From contig JAPYMA010000415.1 in NCBI GenBank assembly GCA_035041965.1, forward strand, positions 124,001 to 188,000: a stretch of DNA of 64,000 bases. The letters are read 5' to 3'. Shown here in pieces: positions 38,894-53,100 of the stretch. The translations under genes and the position numbers were made by a program. The DNA comes from Anisakis pegreffii. Taxonomy: Eukaryota; Nematoda; Chromadorea; Rhabditida; Anisakidae. Positions within the stretch are counted from its first letter, which is position 1. Each line of letters begins with the position of its first letter. The notes beneath the pieces were generated by a model that was not told where the DNA came from, searched no databases, and saw only the letters and a program-made list of their open reading frames with translations.

Positions 38894-39579
38894 TAATGTT
38901 TCCTCATCATCGAAGAACGACACAAACACAGAGAATGCATATTAGAACAACTGAAATGTGAAAATGTATTAGTCGAATAGAAGGAGACACTTGAAGAAAG
39001 TTTGTGAAATACGATAAAACAGAAATTTTTTAAGCAGAAGTTTTGGGAAGGATCTTGAGAAGTTGTTTGAAACAGATCGGTCAATGAAACTTCATTCTCA
39101 TTAATCAAACGATTCCAAAATTTATCTCAACTCCAGACACGTTTCACGTTTCACACAACAGCATAGGACTAGAGAATTTCCTAAAATCTGATCTTGATAA
39201 AGTTCCCTGATTTTTACTGCAACAAATGGCGTAAACTAGTAAGAAAACACAGAAAACTATAATCACATGAAATGACTGCGGGAATTTTGCATTCCCAAGT
39301 CATCGATTAGGAGCGTAAAATGGCCACCAGCAAACAAGCGAATGGGATTATCAACGATTTGCTTGAGCTTCAAAGCCATCACAAATGTGACCAACAACTA
39401 TGGCAAGCCAACTAAAAGTCTCGTTAAAATCCAACCCAAACACTTTTCATAATTTTATCTCAGTGATTTGCCGCAACTGGAATTCAGTAATGGTAAAAAA
39501 AATAACTGTGTCAATAGTCAAATTGCTTGGTTAGTCAAAATATTGAATATGATTTCCAATATTAGCGATTGTAAGAGTG

Positions 39580-39671
39580 ATAATAATAATAATAGTAATA
39601 GTAATAATAAAAAAATAATCATGATAATAGAGCATTAATAGTAATAAATATTAATAATAATAAAAATAATT
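39580..39671. repeat. imperfect TAA/TAG trinucleotide microsatellite
   Basis: Runs of TAATAATAATAATAGTAATAG and similar triplets continue for about 90 bases with interruptions. Low-complexity tract. Confidence 0.8.
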
Positions 39672-42600
39672 ACAATGAATAAGATTGAGCATTAAATGCA
39701 TAATATGCATCACATACAAATCATCACAATGATCAATATCGTATGTGTTAGTAAACGCTCGAATCTGTTCAATTGAACTTGCAACGAAACAGAGTGATCA
39801 TTAAACATTCAATGCGTTAAGCAACTGAAAGTATTTCGAACAAACAAAAATCTCGTAAATGTGAATGTGAAAGCAATACGTTTTGCAGTTGTACCGAACT
39901 CGAAAACACTTTTCATTGTTTCAAAATTATCGCATCGCATCGCATAACCCACGCTGAATCCTCATCTCCTCGATTTCTCATCAAGTGATGATAAAATTTC
40001 TCTTTTCAACGAAAAAACTGTCCTCAAGCACGAATACTGACGAGATACAATGAAAGATCACCTCGAGTACGAGCAACGTCACCAATAATATCAAAACATA
40101 ACATTTTTTCGAGAACACTCAGGTCTCCTCACAGGTGGTCACATCAGTCGAAAACCAACAAATTCGCCGCCAACGTCTACTTACTTCATTCTAGATGCTG
40201 TGTATCCCCCGTTCATGTTTCTCTATCCCGATTTCACCGCATTGCTATTGATCGTTATTGGAGCGCGCAGAAAATTTCCGATCAACTTCGATCAGCGACC
40301 AAACTGGATCAGTAATCTCACCAAAAATGAATTAATTCATAACGCCGCAAGACTACTGACAAAACGGCGAACCAGTTTTCAGCTGATAAAACCAATTGAC
40401 AAGTGACCATCGATCGCTTATGCAGAGTTTACAAAATTCTCAAAAATTCGAGCGAATTCATCCGACAACAACTCATTTACCAAATTATAATTTCAAACTT
40501 CAAATTGAAACGAAGAGGGAAACAAAACGAAATGAAATCAATGAAGTTTGCCGGAAGACAGAAGAAATTGCTCTTATTTGGGAGAGTGGAAATTTGTGGA
40601 AAAAAAATGAGAATGAACGAATCGCACGAAACATGATGATTAAAAAAGAAACACAAAACGCAATTTATATCAAAAAACAACAACAAGAACAATAACAACA
40701 CTTATATATGAATACAATTATCAGATAATTAAGGTGAAACGAACATTATTGCTTTCAATAATCATGACATCTCCATATGTATACATATATATGAATGAAA
40801 TATTAACAAATGAAAACAATGATGCAAAAATTGAAGGCGAGATAAAATTTCTCATAGATGAGATAAAGAATTTCTGAACATTGTGGAGAAAAGGATTAGT
40901 TGACGATGGAACAATTAACTGTTTCACTTCGATGATTACTATGGACTTACTAATTATTAATGGAGTACTGCTAGATGATAAAAAAAGTTCAGTCAGTCAG
41001 AAGATCCAACTGGAAATTGATTTCATTGTAATGTTTTGGGTGCATTATTGAACCGAAAACCGCAGAAAAATAAGGGAACATCTACAGAATGCGCAAAAAT
41101 TTCAATTTTGCAATCATCAAACATTATTTTCGTATCGAAAAAAAACAGGTTAGAAGCATGAAAATAAAAATTCAGAATAAATTAGCCATGGAGTTTAGAT
41201 AGCACTGTGATTAATGGTAAGCGTAAGTTGGGATTGAAGAACACGAACAAGAGGAAGAAGTGATTAAGCATTAGGGATTAATGGAGAAAGGAGAATTGAG
41301 AAAAGCGGATAGGATGGATGGGATGACTGAAGGGATGGATAAAGCATTTCTGCTGTTTCGATCATCCAGCTCGCAATATACATAGACGAAAACCCACCGT
41401 CGGTAATTTATTTAGGAGAGACTGATAGACAAATGTGTTACTTAAGCTATCACCACTATCGTCCACGAAATCAACCAAAAATTTACGATTCATATGGCAT
41501 GAATCAAGCTTAGAACAACAAACGGACGATGACAATACACAAATACATCTCAAAAATATCATCATCATCACGATAATTGAAATAGAATTAGATTAGATTA
41601 GACAAGACTACTAAATTACATCAAATCCTATTATGGACTGATCATAATCACTTTATGAAACTGCTATCGAAACAAGACAAACGTGGACTGGGCCGCTCAC
41701 CGGGAAAATATCATCATCATCGTATTGCGGCTATTTTGGATGATGAGCTCAGCGATGAATATGTCTCTGTCTCATCAATAAGCCTCTAACATTTCTACAG
41801 CAGATATAATATCGCTTTCTATCGCATACAACTTCTAAACTCGACGACCACTATGAACGAGCGATTACTGTATCACAAAGTTGATTGAACCTACTCTGAA
41901 TGAAACTGACTGCTCAAGGGAATCAAATCGAATCGATCCTATCCTACCTATCCTAACTAAAAATACACAATAATATCAATGAACTGAATGAATGCACGAC
42001 AACAATTATAGTGACAATAACAATAACAATGACAAATACTGCTTTCATCAATTAGGTGTGTGATTGCAAGTTCGGATGAAAAAAAAGTTGAGAAATGAGA
42101 TTTGATAAATGCGGAATAAAGTTTCGAATTGACAGAACGGAAGGAGAAGGGTTGTGAAGTGTTATTGATGAAGAAATCACTGTCAGCAATGAATTGCTTC
42201 TGAATCGCTTAAGTGGAAGGAATACAAAACTCTAAGCTGAGAGAGGAAGAGAACAGCTCGGATAAAAAGATAGACGTAAACCGGGAAAGGAGGATTTTCA
42301 AGAGAGCCAATTCAGATGAAGTGGAAACAGAGTTGGAAGGAAGCGTTTAGGAAGAAAAACTTGAAAAAATTTTTGAATAAAGGGGCACATAGAGGTGAAC
42401 CTGAACAACAGGCTTATTGCTTAATATCCGAAGTATTGATTTCGAGAAAAGGATTCAAACTGAATGAAACAATTCGATTTGAAACATAATAAACGATTGA
42501 ATAAATTATATGACAGTGTCATATCATACAACTGATGCATTAAAACAATGCAATATTTATTAAATAACTCAAATACAACTTCAAATAAATAAACATCCGA

Positions 42601-44183
42601 AACGATGCAAAGAAGACAAGCTTGCGGTGATCACAATTCGAGATTAGACTCTTTAAATCAAGGAACTTTAAAAAACAATATATAACTTGACGGCAACTCC
42701 AAAACAACACAGAATAAGACGAAAACACAATGAGAAAACAGGAGTTGAGGAGATAGAAAAAACTGGAAGTGGATTTTGAAAAAAAATAGCACACAAAATC
42801 GAGACATTAATGTTGGATAGAAATGGTCGAGTTGAATTGAAGAAGAACACGCTTAACAGGCACATTTCTTCAGTCATGCATTATTCTGCCAGTCCAAAAT
42901 GAATCTCTTCGTTTTGCTTTCATCAAAGGGAGAAGATACTGTGTCGAGCAAAGAAACGATCAAATACAACCAAAATCATCATACAGTTTAATTGACACAA
43001 GAGAAGAATCACGGAATCCCATGAAAAATTGTTGAATCAGAAAAGAAACTGCTCACTTCAAACTTTTTTTGGTAAGGACAAAATTATATCGCAATCATGA
43101 AGTGAGTAGCTAGTTCTTCATTGCCTCCATTAAAACACCAACCAGTAAAAAATGCTCTTAGAATGGAAATGATAAACACATAAGAAGTGTGCACAAATGA
43201 CTTTGGATTAATGGGGAGTGGTTGGCTAATGCGGCGACAAATCATCACGGATGCACCAGCATGACATGTTTTCAGATGTTTTCATAAGAAATCAAACTTC
43301 GAAAATTCAGTTGCTTCGAGAGAAAAGAACATGCAAGCATTGTTATAACGAGAGATGAATGAATATAACGTGCATTCAAACTGATTCAAACAATCACTTT
43401 TGACTGTACAATAAACATTACAACGATAATAGCAACAGCGGACAAAACAACGAGAATACTTCATCATCAATTTTACATTATCGAAAGAAATTACCATCAA
43501 AATTCAGTTTGGGCAAACATTTTCAAATTCCATACATTATCATCTTTCAAATGAATAAATACGAGTGAATATTGCTGGGAAGGGGTAAATTATATTTCCA
43601 AAAAAAAAATTCAGATATCTGAATGAGTTGAGGTGTTCAAGGAATCAACCACGTGCGACAGTCATCGCAATTGACCATCGCAGTGAACAATTCCAGAAAT
43701 TGTGGAGATGAATAAAGTTTGCACAGAAATTTCATCATTCATTATTAGCATCATTCACTGCATCGTTGTATCTGAAATGAATTTCAGTCAATCGTTCGAA
43801 AGCATCAAATTCATCAATCAGCACGAAAAACAACTGTAAGCAAAGGTGAACATATATCGCTCTCATCTATTGTCCTTTTGAACATCTCTATTGCTCAAAG
43901 AGGTTCGAATGCAAGATTCGCTAACCTATAAAAGACTCGAAACCCGAAAAAATGTTCACCAATCACGAAAAATTCCGTTCGATAGCGAAGTTTTCTCGCG
44001 AGTCACAAACTGTCCTCGTGGGTCAAGATTTTTGAGGAAAGATCAGTTGGTTGGAATTGCTCAAATTCGTCATTTCAGATCCGAAAAATCCGATGGAATT
44101 GAAAGAAGAAAAGCAGTTAATCAGTGAACTCTCACTGTTGAACTATTAAAGAACGAGGAACAGACCTTTGAAAGGAACGAACG

Positions 44184-47100
44184 TCAAACTTTATGGAAGG
44201 CATGAGGCAATTGTGCGGTTTGATGATGTAACGGTGGGTACATAGCCGGGAATGGCTCACCACCGCCGACACTTGCATACAAAGCGGCCGCTTCGAGTGC
44301 TGCCTGTTGCGCCGCAACAGCCTGGGCTGCCGCAACGTTGAAACCTCGAGCAAGGGCACCGTTGGCTGCGGCATTCGCCGCACCCGCACCTCCGGCACCC
44401 GGGCCGGATGCTGCACTCAACGGAGCATACGACTGGAATCCGTTGAAGACTGAAATCACGAAAAATGTGATCAATCCAGATCAACTTGATCACTGATCAT
44501 TGTTTTCGTGCATTTTCAAGTGCTTCAGAATGGAAACTAATGTCTAATTTTCCGTCTCATTGTAACTTTGAGCCGATTTTCATAAAATTCAAATCTGTTC
44601 CCCTATTCCAAGTTCACCCTACATCAATGATTTTATTTCACAAATTAGATGCGGAAATTTATTCTCACTCACGAATGAATCTCAGAAAAACACAGTGAAA
44701 AATGGTCATCATGACCTTCTGATGATTCCAATAGGTGCGATTGACTACTCATTCAAGAAAACTGAAAACTTTTTAAATAATACTGATTTCAGTTTCAATA
44801 TCATTATTTTATGCGTCTTAATTAGCTGTGGAAAAAAAGTTCAAGCACTACGAAAACATCAACGCACAAACACAATATGTACACATCAGTACCAAATATA
44901 TTAAAGCATGTAATAACAGTCAAATGGTAATATACTAAAAATAATATTCCATCAAAACAAATTGCTTGCGATTATAAAATCATTCACGAAGTTGCACTAA
45001 ATGTCGCATGCGATTACGTTTTCCTGCAGTAAAAAGGAATGAAAAGAGCAGAAAAACTGATGTTCCGGATGAACAGACGTCAACTTTCGCGCATATCACC
45101 TATACAGACCTGTACAGATTAACATTTCCGAATGCTGATCAGATCGAAACATCCGCTTATAAGACAACAACCGTACACTGATCTCAATCGAGAACGAGCG
45201 ATCGCACACCGCTATCGATGCAGCAGTGCAATCATCAACAGCTAATCGACGAGGATTGCAAAACGTCTTATTTCAGCAAGATAAGTGTTCGTTCTGCTCT
45301 TTTTCCGAACTTGACAATGATTCCAGCCAGCAATAACCTCGCACTTTCACCGGTTTCGTCACTGTTCAATGTATGAAAAATGCAAATAAAAACCAGTGAA
45401 ACACACCAACTCACTAACAGAATCAGCACATACAAACAAACACACATGCACACGATGAAATGTAATCGCAGAGTCGTGAAATAAGTTCCAATGAAACGAA
45501 ATCCACTGATCAGTCTCAAAAACAGTACATCTACGGAGTTGTTCATCGAATCACGTCTATTTCCATGGCACTGATTGTGGTAAGTAGCAATGGAACGAAT
45601 CGTATGTTACAAGTCAAAAATCTAAACTTATATGGGGCATGAACTCATCGTGGAGTTAGTCACGGGATCGATTTTGTCTCGCAGTCCGCACGGGGACTTT
45701 CAACTTCGGCTTGCCAATGTCTATCCCTAGAGGCGCCGTTCGAGGGCAACATTCGTTTGTAGGCGACACGAGCACGATATTCAAGAAGATGACATGATAA
45801 GACAGTAATATACAGAGCTAGTAGCATGTAGATATGTTGAAGCACACCTTGACTGAGGTCTTGAAGTGACTGATGTGCACGAGCTGCACCACCACCACTC
45901 AAACGGTCCAACTTTTGGGTATCGAAAACGTACGAATACGGATTTGCATTCGCAGCCGTTACTAGAGATGCAGCTGTGCTCGGCAATAGTGTCGTCGTTG
46001 TGGCTGTAAGTTTGTTTCAACGCTACTTTTAAAGCTATCGGTCTTTTAACTTCTGACTTAACTTCACTAATCACATGGGCTACCATTCATCACTCACGTC
46101 CTATTCAACAACCGTATACTCACGGCTCAACCGAAACTGATCAACAAAATCGATCATTTGATTGGCGGTACAAACACAAGCTGGCGATTGTCGAATTAAC
46201 TGTTTCACATCCGACTCTCTCAGAGATTTAAAGTCTACTCATGTAAACTATAGTATAATGATTGTGTATTCATATTCAACTGCACTATAAATATTAATAT
46301 TTCAGCCGAATCTACTTGAATAATGTTCCCCGCTGGAGCGCATTAGGGCTTGAGCAAACAACAAAATGAATGAAAAAAGTGATGAGAAGCCGTTTGTCTC
46401 CACATGAAAAGGCAATAGTGCACAGGTATTAATGTATCTTGCATAGCTGACAAATAAGTCGAAAGTTTCAGGATGAAACACAAATAACAATAAGAACAAA
46501 AACAAAAAATGAGCACACACTCAGAAAACACTCAATCACTGAATCAGATGAGCTACGGATTATTGGTCTGATTGAGAGTTGGGATTAGCTGTGACATTTT
46601 GTTAGACATGCACAAACATTAGTTTTAGTATTACTGTCGCTCAGTTCCCATTCAACAACTTGCTCTGAATTCGTTAATGATCTAATTCACTATGGAAATA
46701 TCCGCTCTGTACAGTGTAGATGATAAAAGTTCGAATGGTGTAAGTTAAGTTCGAATGGTTACTTATCAAACACACAAACAAACACGTAAGTACGCCGCAC
46801 TCAATTACACACAAATATGCTTTTCATAAGTATGGTTATGACTGATTAGTAAATTTAGGGATTTTGCATAGAACGTAGCAGATAAATTTTCACACAAATT
46901 CAATTCAAGACCTTCATATGGTGAAGAATCGATAATAAACATACTTCCTGCAGGATAGAGCATGTTCGTTCCATAAGCACCAAGTCGTGGTAAGTATGAT
47001 GCATATGCTGAAAGTGAGCTTTTTTGCATGAGTTCGTCACGCATTCATGTGAATTAATTCACTGATTATTCACTCAACAAGACTCTCTCGATATTTTGAT

Positions 47101-50100
47101 TAAATTCACACTATTGTGTGCACTTATCAACTCGAATTCAATCGTAAATTCATAACTCTATGTTCATTTGAAGAGCACAATTAGGACTCTTCTATTGCAA
47201 ATATTCACTTGAGCATCTTTTCGGCGATCGTTCAAATAAAAACCGAACCAAGAATACAAATTCTCGAACGAATGAAACACACCAAGCAACTGTTCAGGAC
47301 CAAGACCATAGAGATTACGTGCTGCAGCGGCCCGTGTCTTATTCAACTGTACCGGTAGCATTACCTGCAAGTTAGTTTATAGATATCGAGTACGGACGGA
47401 TTCAATCCACGATGAAACGACGTCACCGATGAAATTTCTGACGGCGGTTTTGCAACTATGCACAAATTAACGCACCTCTTTCGGTTGAGCTTTTTTGCAT
47501 TCCACCATTTTACCGTTGATTTCATGGAAATGAATTTCACACACTTTATCACTGACATCATCGTTATCGAACGTTATGAAACCGAAACCTGCAAATTGCA
47601 GTCTGTCACAATATCTCGTTCACAAGCTATTCATACATATCCCTCCTGATTTAGCGAATGTTCCTCACTATTGCTGCACTGATGAAAGCATAAGTGAATG
47701 CCTTCTGGTTATTGCAATATGGATGAAAGTTGAGCTGGCGCATTGCAAAGCATTGAATTGATCACGAAAACGGAAAACATTCTCTGAGAATGGATCATTT
47801 TGGACAAATGAATAAATAACAAACAAGATTAGTGAACAACACTATCCAGCTGTCCAAAATAAGCTTCGCATCTATTAATTTATTCACTGCATTTTTACAT
47901 TCCTAGGAGTCGTCTTCATGAACTTGCAATGGCACATCTATGTGTGTGCATGTATACCCATCAAATATCGAATAGAGCAACAGTATTCAAGCCTAAGACA
48001 AGAAATAAGGGTCGAATCGTCGTTGTTTTGGCAGTGCCGTAGCTGACGTGTTGGTACGAGAACTCAACCGGGAATTGATTCGACTCATGAAGCCAATGAT
48101 AGATTTGGTTAAGTGATACATCTCCACTTTGTTCATCTCAACTCTAAATGCAACTCGGCTATCATCTTCTCTGAATTCGAGTTTCAGTCTCAATTCTCGT
48201 GGGATCAATTTCATACTAAACGGGTCAATACTCAGCAAAAATACTCACATCAGTACGTGCAAAACGACGTATCAAATTCGATACATTTATTTCGCTGCTG
48301 CTACATGCAGCAATAATGCTTTTAATAGGCAAAACGATTAAAAATTTTTCGAGAGAATTTTCTAATAAAACTAAGTGCAACACACGTTCAAGGACACCAC
48401 TGCTGCTGAAATTTGCAACTTAGAAAAATGTTCGCCTTTATATCTTCCCTCACTATATTGGTCAATAATCTTCGTGTCCTTTTTTTGCACTGAGGCTTCC
48501 AGTCCACTATATATGCGCTCGAAATTCTCACATCAGTTGATTATCTTTTTAAATGTTTGAAACATTCTGTATATGTGTGATAGAAGTGCATCGGATATTT
48601 CGATGAAATGAAATGAAGCGATTTCGTTTTAATTTCAATATTAGGTGCAAACACACTGTACACAACACTCGTTGATGACGGCTTGAAATGAAACTTCAAA
48701 GTTCATTTCAAGTGCTTGCTTCAAAGCAATGGTGAGCGATCGAGAACCGTAGCGAATGAAATGAAATGATGCGTTATTTTCGATTATGATTATATTTGCG
48801 CACTGAATGATCGGCCAAGCTCAATCATTTGCCACCCCACTTAGAAACGCACTCAAAAACTCTTTAATCGCTTCACCATGAAGCGCGATGCGATGCATTA
48901 AGTGCTCCTTTTCGTGAAAGCATCAGCAATATCCTTCACATTATTCTACCATACACGCAATACTTCACATAAAAATACTTCTAATCAAATTCTTCACACA
49001 GCACTATTCTGTCGCCTTGGGCAATCGCATTTGCGACACGAATTTTCAGAGAGACAACATTCCGCAGCTTATTTCAGTAGTGTCGTCTCATCAAACCAAC
49101 AACAGCCATCATTTCATCGGTTGCAATCAGCTTTCGTTTAGCTGCTGCCATGTCAAACATGCTAGCTAGAGTGTGGTTGTGCAAATCAGAAGCATTGCAA
49201 CACATAAGTTCAATGCACGACAAAATTTTAGCCACTAGTTACCTCGATGACGCTGTGTTGTTTTGTCGAACATCAACATCGCATCTTCCACCTGAAAATT
49301 CAATCAATCAGAAAATTGTTCATCTCAACTTTGAAAATTCCAAGTTTGTGGCTAATCATCAAGCTGAATCCATGGGCGCTCATAAGGCGCACACTATGCA
49401 CTCAAGAGATGTTGCAAACCTTCGGTTTCTTACACCTCATAGTTTGCTCAAATTTGAGAAGAAAGTTAGCTGAAAACTTTACACACAAGATTGACGATGA
49501 ACTAATGATGGAAAAGAAATTGGAAATATTCATCATGAAAGCACAAAAAATTTTCTTCGTTCGCAATCATCAATTTCCTTACGCTATCACCAAAAAGTGT
49601 TAACACAAATGCCAGCTGACGACGACGATGAGTAATAATGAGGATATCGCGAAACGACTCAGTAAATAGTTTACAAGATTGTTCGTCGTTACAAATTCGA
49701 TTTATTTATTTAGTCATTCATACTAGTTCCTGGCAAACTCATCATGTAGTAAGTTTTGTCACTTGGAACGCTTTGAACCATTTCTACTGAGTACAACTAA
49801 CTCCATTTTGCGAACACTGTTCTCTGTTTCGTAACTGAATACTACTCTAGAGTTTGAGTAATTCATTCCGAATTTACGACATATAGCAAATGAACGAACA
49901 GTTTGGGCAAGAGAAAATTACTGCATGAACAGATGATGATTATCGACCGAAATATATTCATTCACTATTCAAAATTTCCAGATTATTTAAGATTAAAGTA
50001 GATGTCTCTTTATTGGAAATCACTGTAGCAACACTTCATATCAGAAAACGTGCAGAGATTCTGTTGAATAAACTCGTTTTGAGAAGATTTAAGCCATATG

Positions 50101-53100
50101 TGACGGCTTCTTGATTAACTGCTCAGTCATTCAGATGCATTCATCATGTCACATCCAACCGCAATTAGTACCGAAAAAATCCGCACAAATTGAGTCGTCT
50201 CGAAATTTTTGAGAGTTCGGCAATCACGTTATGGTAATAATAAGAGAACGTCTACTCGTCAATAACTCACCTTACCGTACTGCTCGAAATAATTCCTCAT
50301 ATCTTCCAGCGTTGATGTCGCCGAAAGGCCACCAATAAATACTTTCTTCGTTTTTATGATCATCTGCAAAACAACGAATAATTGCCAGATGAACTCTCCC
50401 ATCATGCTGATAAATGAAAACATGAACAAGAACATCAACAAGCTGGTTGCATTGATGGAGTATCCAGCTAGCGATTCCATACAGAACAGCAGAAACCATT
50501 TGCAGTACAGGTATATGATCGAATATATTTTACATCATATTTAAAATTTATATACATACATATTTGGAATATATTCAGAAGTTTAGTTTTTAGAATCTCT
50601 AGAATTTTGCGATACATATTCAGAATTTTAGTCTACCAAAACGTCTTTGTATTGGCTAAAAATCTCCTCTCGAAAAAATGCTGACGTAGGCGGAAACGCT
50701 CGATATCCCGTACGTGTTGTTGCCTAAAGAGGCCAACAAGCAGATAAATCACTAATTCCCTTCGGAGTCATTTATATTGCGTCTATCTAATACGATTTCA
50801 ATCATTTCGAGAAAAATTTAGGCGTGCAAATCAACGAAATGCGAACAATTTCAGAAAACGACATATCACTATTGAACATCGTTTTTTTTGTTGTTCAACA
50901 ATGCTGAATGAGAAGACTTTCTTCGTCAATGACTGCAATCGCCTGAGCGATGCTCAGAGCTGTTTGCTGGGGCCGAGGATAAATGGCATTTGGAATGCTC
51001 AGATGCAAGTGAATTCAATTTCAATTCCTCTATAAAACTACGAAACATCCGCCATGACAGGAACTTCCTGATTGATCGAGAAGGTGACGGCAATGACGGC
51101 TATGCATGTCGAGAAACGCAATAAAATGACCATATTCAAGAAATTTTCGGGCAATTGGTTCCATAAATAGATTCGTATAAGTGATGCAATTCATATATAG
51201 TTAGTAGATATTTAGCGATTAAATACAAATTATCTCAGCACAAGAAAACATCACATTACTGTGAGAATGGCGGTGCAAAGCAAATCATGATTGGGCGTTT
51301 TGAACCTTCGTATTTACAATTTACTGAGAAATTTTGGTTCGACAGTGGAAATTTTCGTTTCTGGTAAGATTTGACCAAATGCGAGACTATCTTATACGTT
51401 ATTGGATTTAGCCGACGGACTCTTAGCTTCATTGAATGCAGTCTATCAGCAGAATTTGTTGAGCGGAATGCTAGTGATTGAAAAGTGAACAAATTCAACT
51501 GTTAGTATAAAATAATTATCAAATCCGACGACGATCAACCATTGTAAATCACAGTCGATCACCGGGCTTATCAATTAACAAAATAAGCAGAGTTGTTCGA
51601 ATGGCAGCAAAATCAATCGGAATAACTAAAAAGGTGAGTTGAACTAATCAGAGAACTTTAATGATAATGTGACTGATTAGTCTTGGCAATAACCGTTTTA
51701 GATATGGAAAAGAGGACGTTTGGTGAAGATGACTACGTAAGGAGTTCGTAGAGTGAATGGATGACAAAGAAGATGGAGCCAGGAAGCTGGTTGTTTAGGG
51801 ATTTGGGCGGGTTTAGGGAACATTTGAAGAATCGACTTTGGCATAAATTGATGAATGTTAGATGTTTGTTGGCATGCACATGAATAGATATGCATGCATG
51901 CATGGACCAACGGACAAATCCTAATGAAAGAGTAAGACAAACGCGACAGAACAAGAAGAATCGCGTTAGAGAAGATAAAACTGCAAAAGATGTATAAATC
52001 TGAATGATTTGAAGTAAAGTTGAACGTTGAATTTAGCACAGCCAAATGAGTATTTCCCAAGAGTCTTGCCTTTAGCTTATTGTATTATTATTTTCATTAT
52101 TATATTTATTACTGACAATGAAATAAACTTCTTGAAGTTTAGTGAACCAATGTAATACTGAAGAATTTTCTAGGATGCAAATATCCGCTCATGTAGATAC
52201 ACTAGTAAATGAATGATAAATTAGTGATTGGAATGCAGCAAAACAATAAGCAAAGCACCATAACTAATGACAAATTTCTGCTGACGAATGTTCGAATGGT
52301 AATGATAATTTGAGTCGTTCAAAATGTTAAAAGCCACCAATAACTCGTGCATATCGAACACACAAAGTAATTCCTTCGAAGAAAGACACGCTTGCATCAA
52401 ATTTCGGTTTCATTTCGATTTTGTTTCCTGAGAGCGAGAGGTTTTTCAGAAATATGCATATGTGCCTGCAAATGCGTATGTGCACATTGCAAATGCAATC
52501 AATCAAAAGCATTCTTGAACTGAGAAATAAGCGATACTTCTTGCCTTTTGTATCAATACACGACTAGTGAAACTATCATTTGCAATGTGGAATATTTCAC
52601 TCGGTAAGCCTCCACTCGCCCATAAAAGCACTGATTGATCACCTACTTTGCCGGCTTTGTCACTCGCAAACTTGAAGCCTCCTGTGTTTGAGAATAGTAG
52701 TGCAAGAAGAGAAAATTACACTTACACTGTGGAAACTCTTGCCTTTTTGGATGGTTTTTCCGATTCCATTACGGTTAAAACTGTAGAAAGGGTTTGACAA
52801 AGGCAGCAAATATGAGTTTTCATAAGCAAAAAAGCGCGAAATTGTTCTTTCTCTGTCTCTCTGTTTGCAAAGAAATGATTGAAGCGTCACATCTGATCAA
52901 TCAGAAATACTACTGTAGTTTCGATAATTGCTCAATGATCAATCAACTGATCACTTGAAGCGTTGTTTTGAAATCACAGAATATTTGTTTAGTGAGCATT
53001 TTTCGTTGATAGTTAAGAGATAAGAATGCTGGCAGAATACGCAACGACTCGAATGGATTGATCGAGTCTTTTGTTATTCAAAGAAGGATGAACGAGATTG

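Larger units (their letters stand above)
38494..44183. other. intergenic region between the convergent membrane-protein and msi-1 genes
   Basis: About 5.7 kb of AT-rich DNA. It should include the 3' UTR of the membrane-protein gene at the left and a possibly long msi-1 3' UTR at the right. A TAA/TAG trinucleotide tract lies at 39580-39671. Open frames such as 40396-40695 are low-complexity translations of A-rich sequence. No gene was recognised. Confidence 0.45.

Noticed and set aside
40396..40695. A 99-codon plus-strand frame rich in Lys, Glu and Asn
   Set aside because: It is translation of A-rich low-complexity DNA, with overlapping frames of similar length on both strands.
47993..48238. 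A minus-strand 81-codon frame within the msi-1 locus
   Set aside because: It lies in the intron between coding exons 7 and 8, does not resemble Musashi and is not needed to keep the RRM2 frame.
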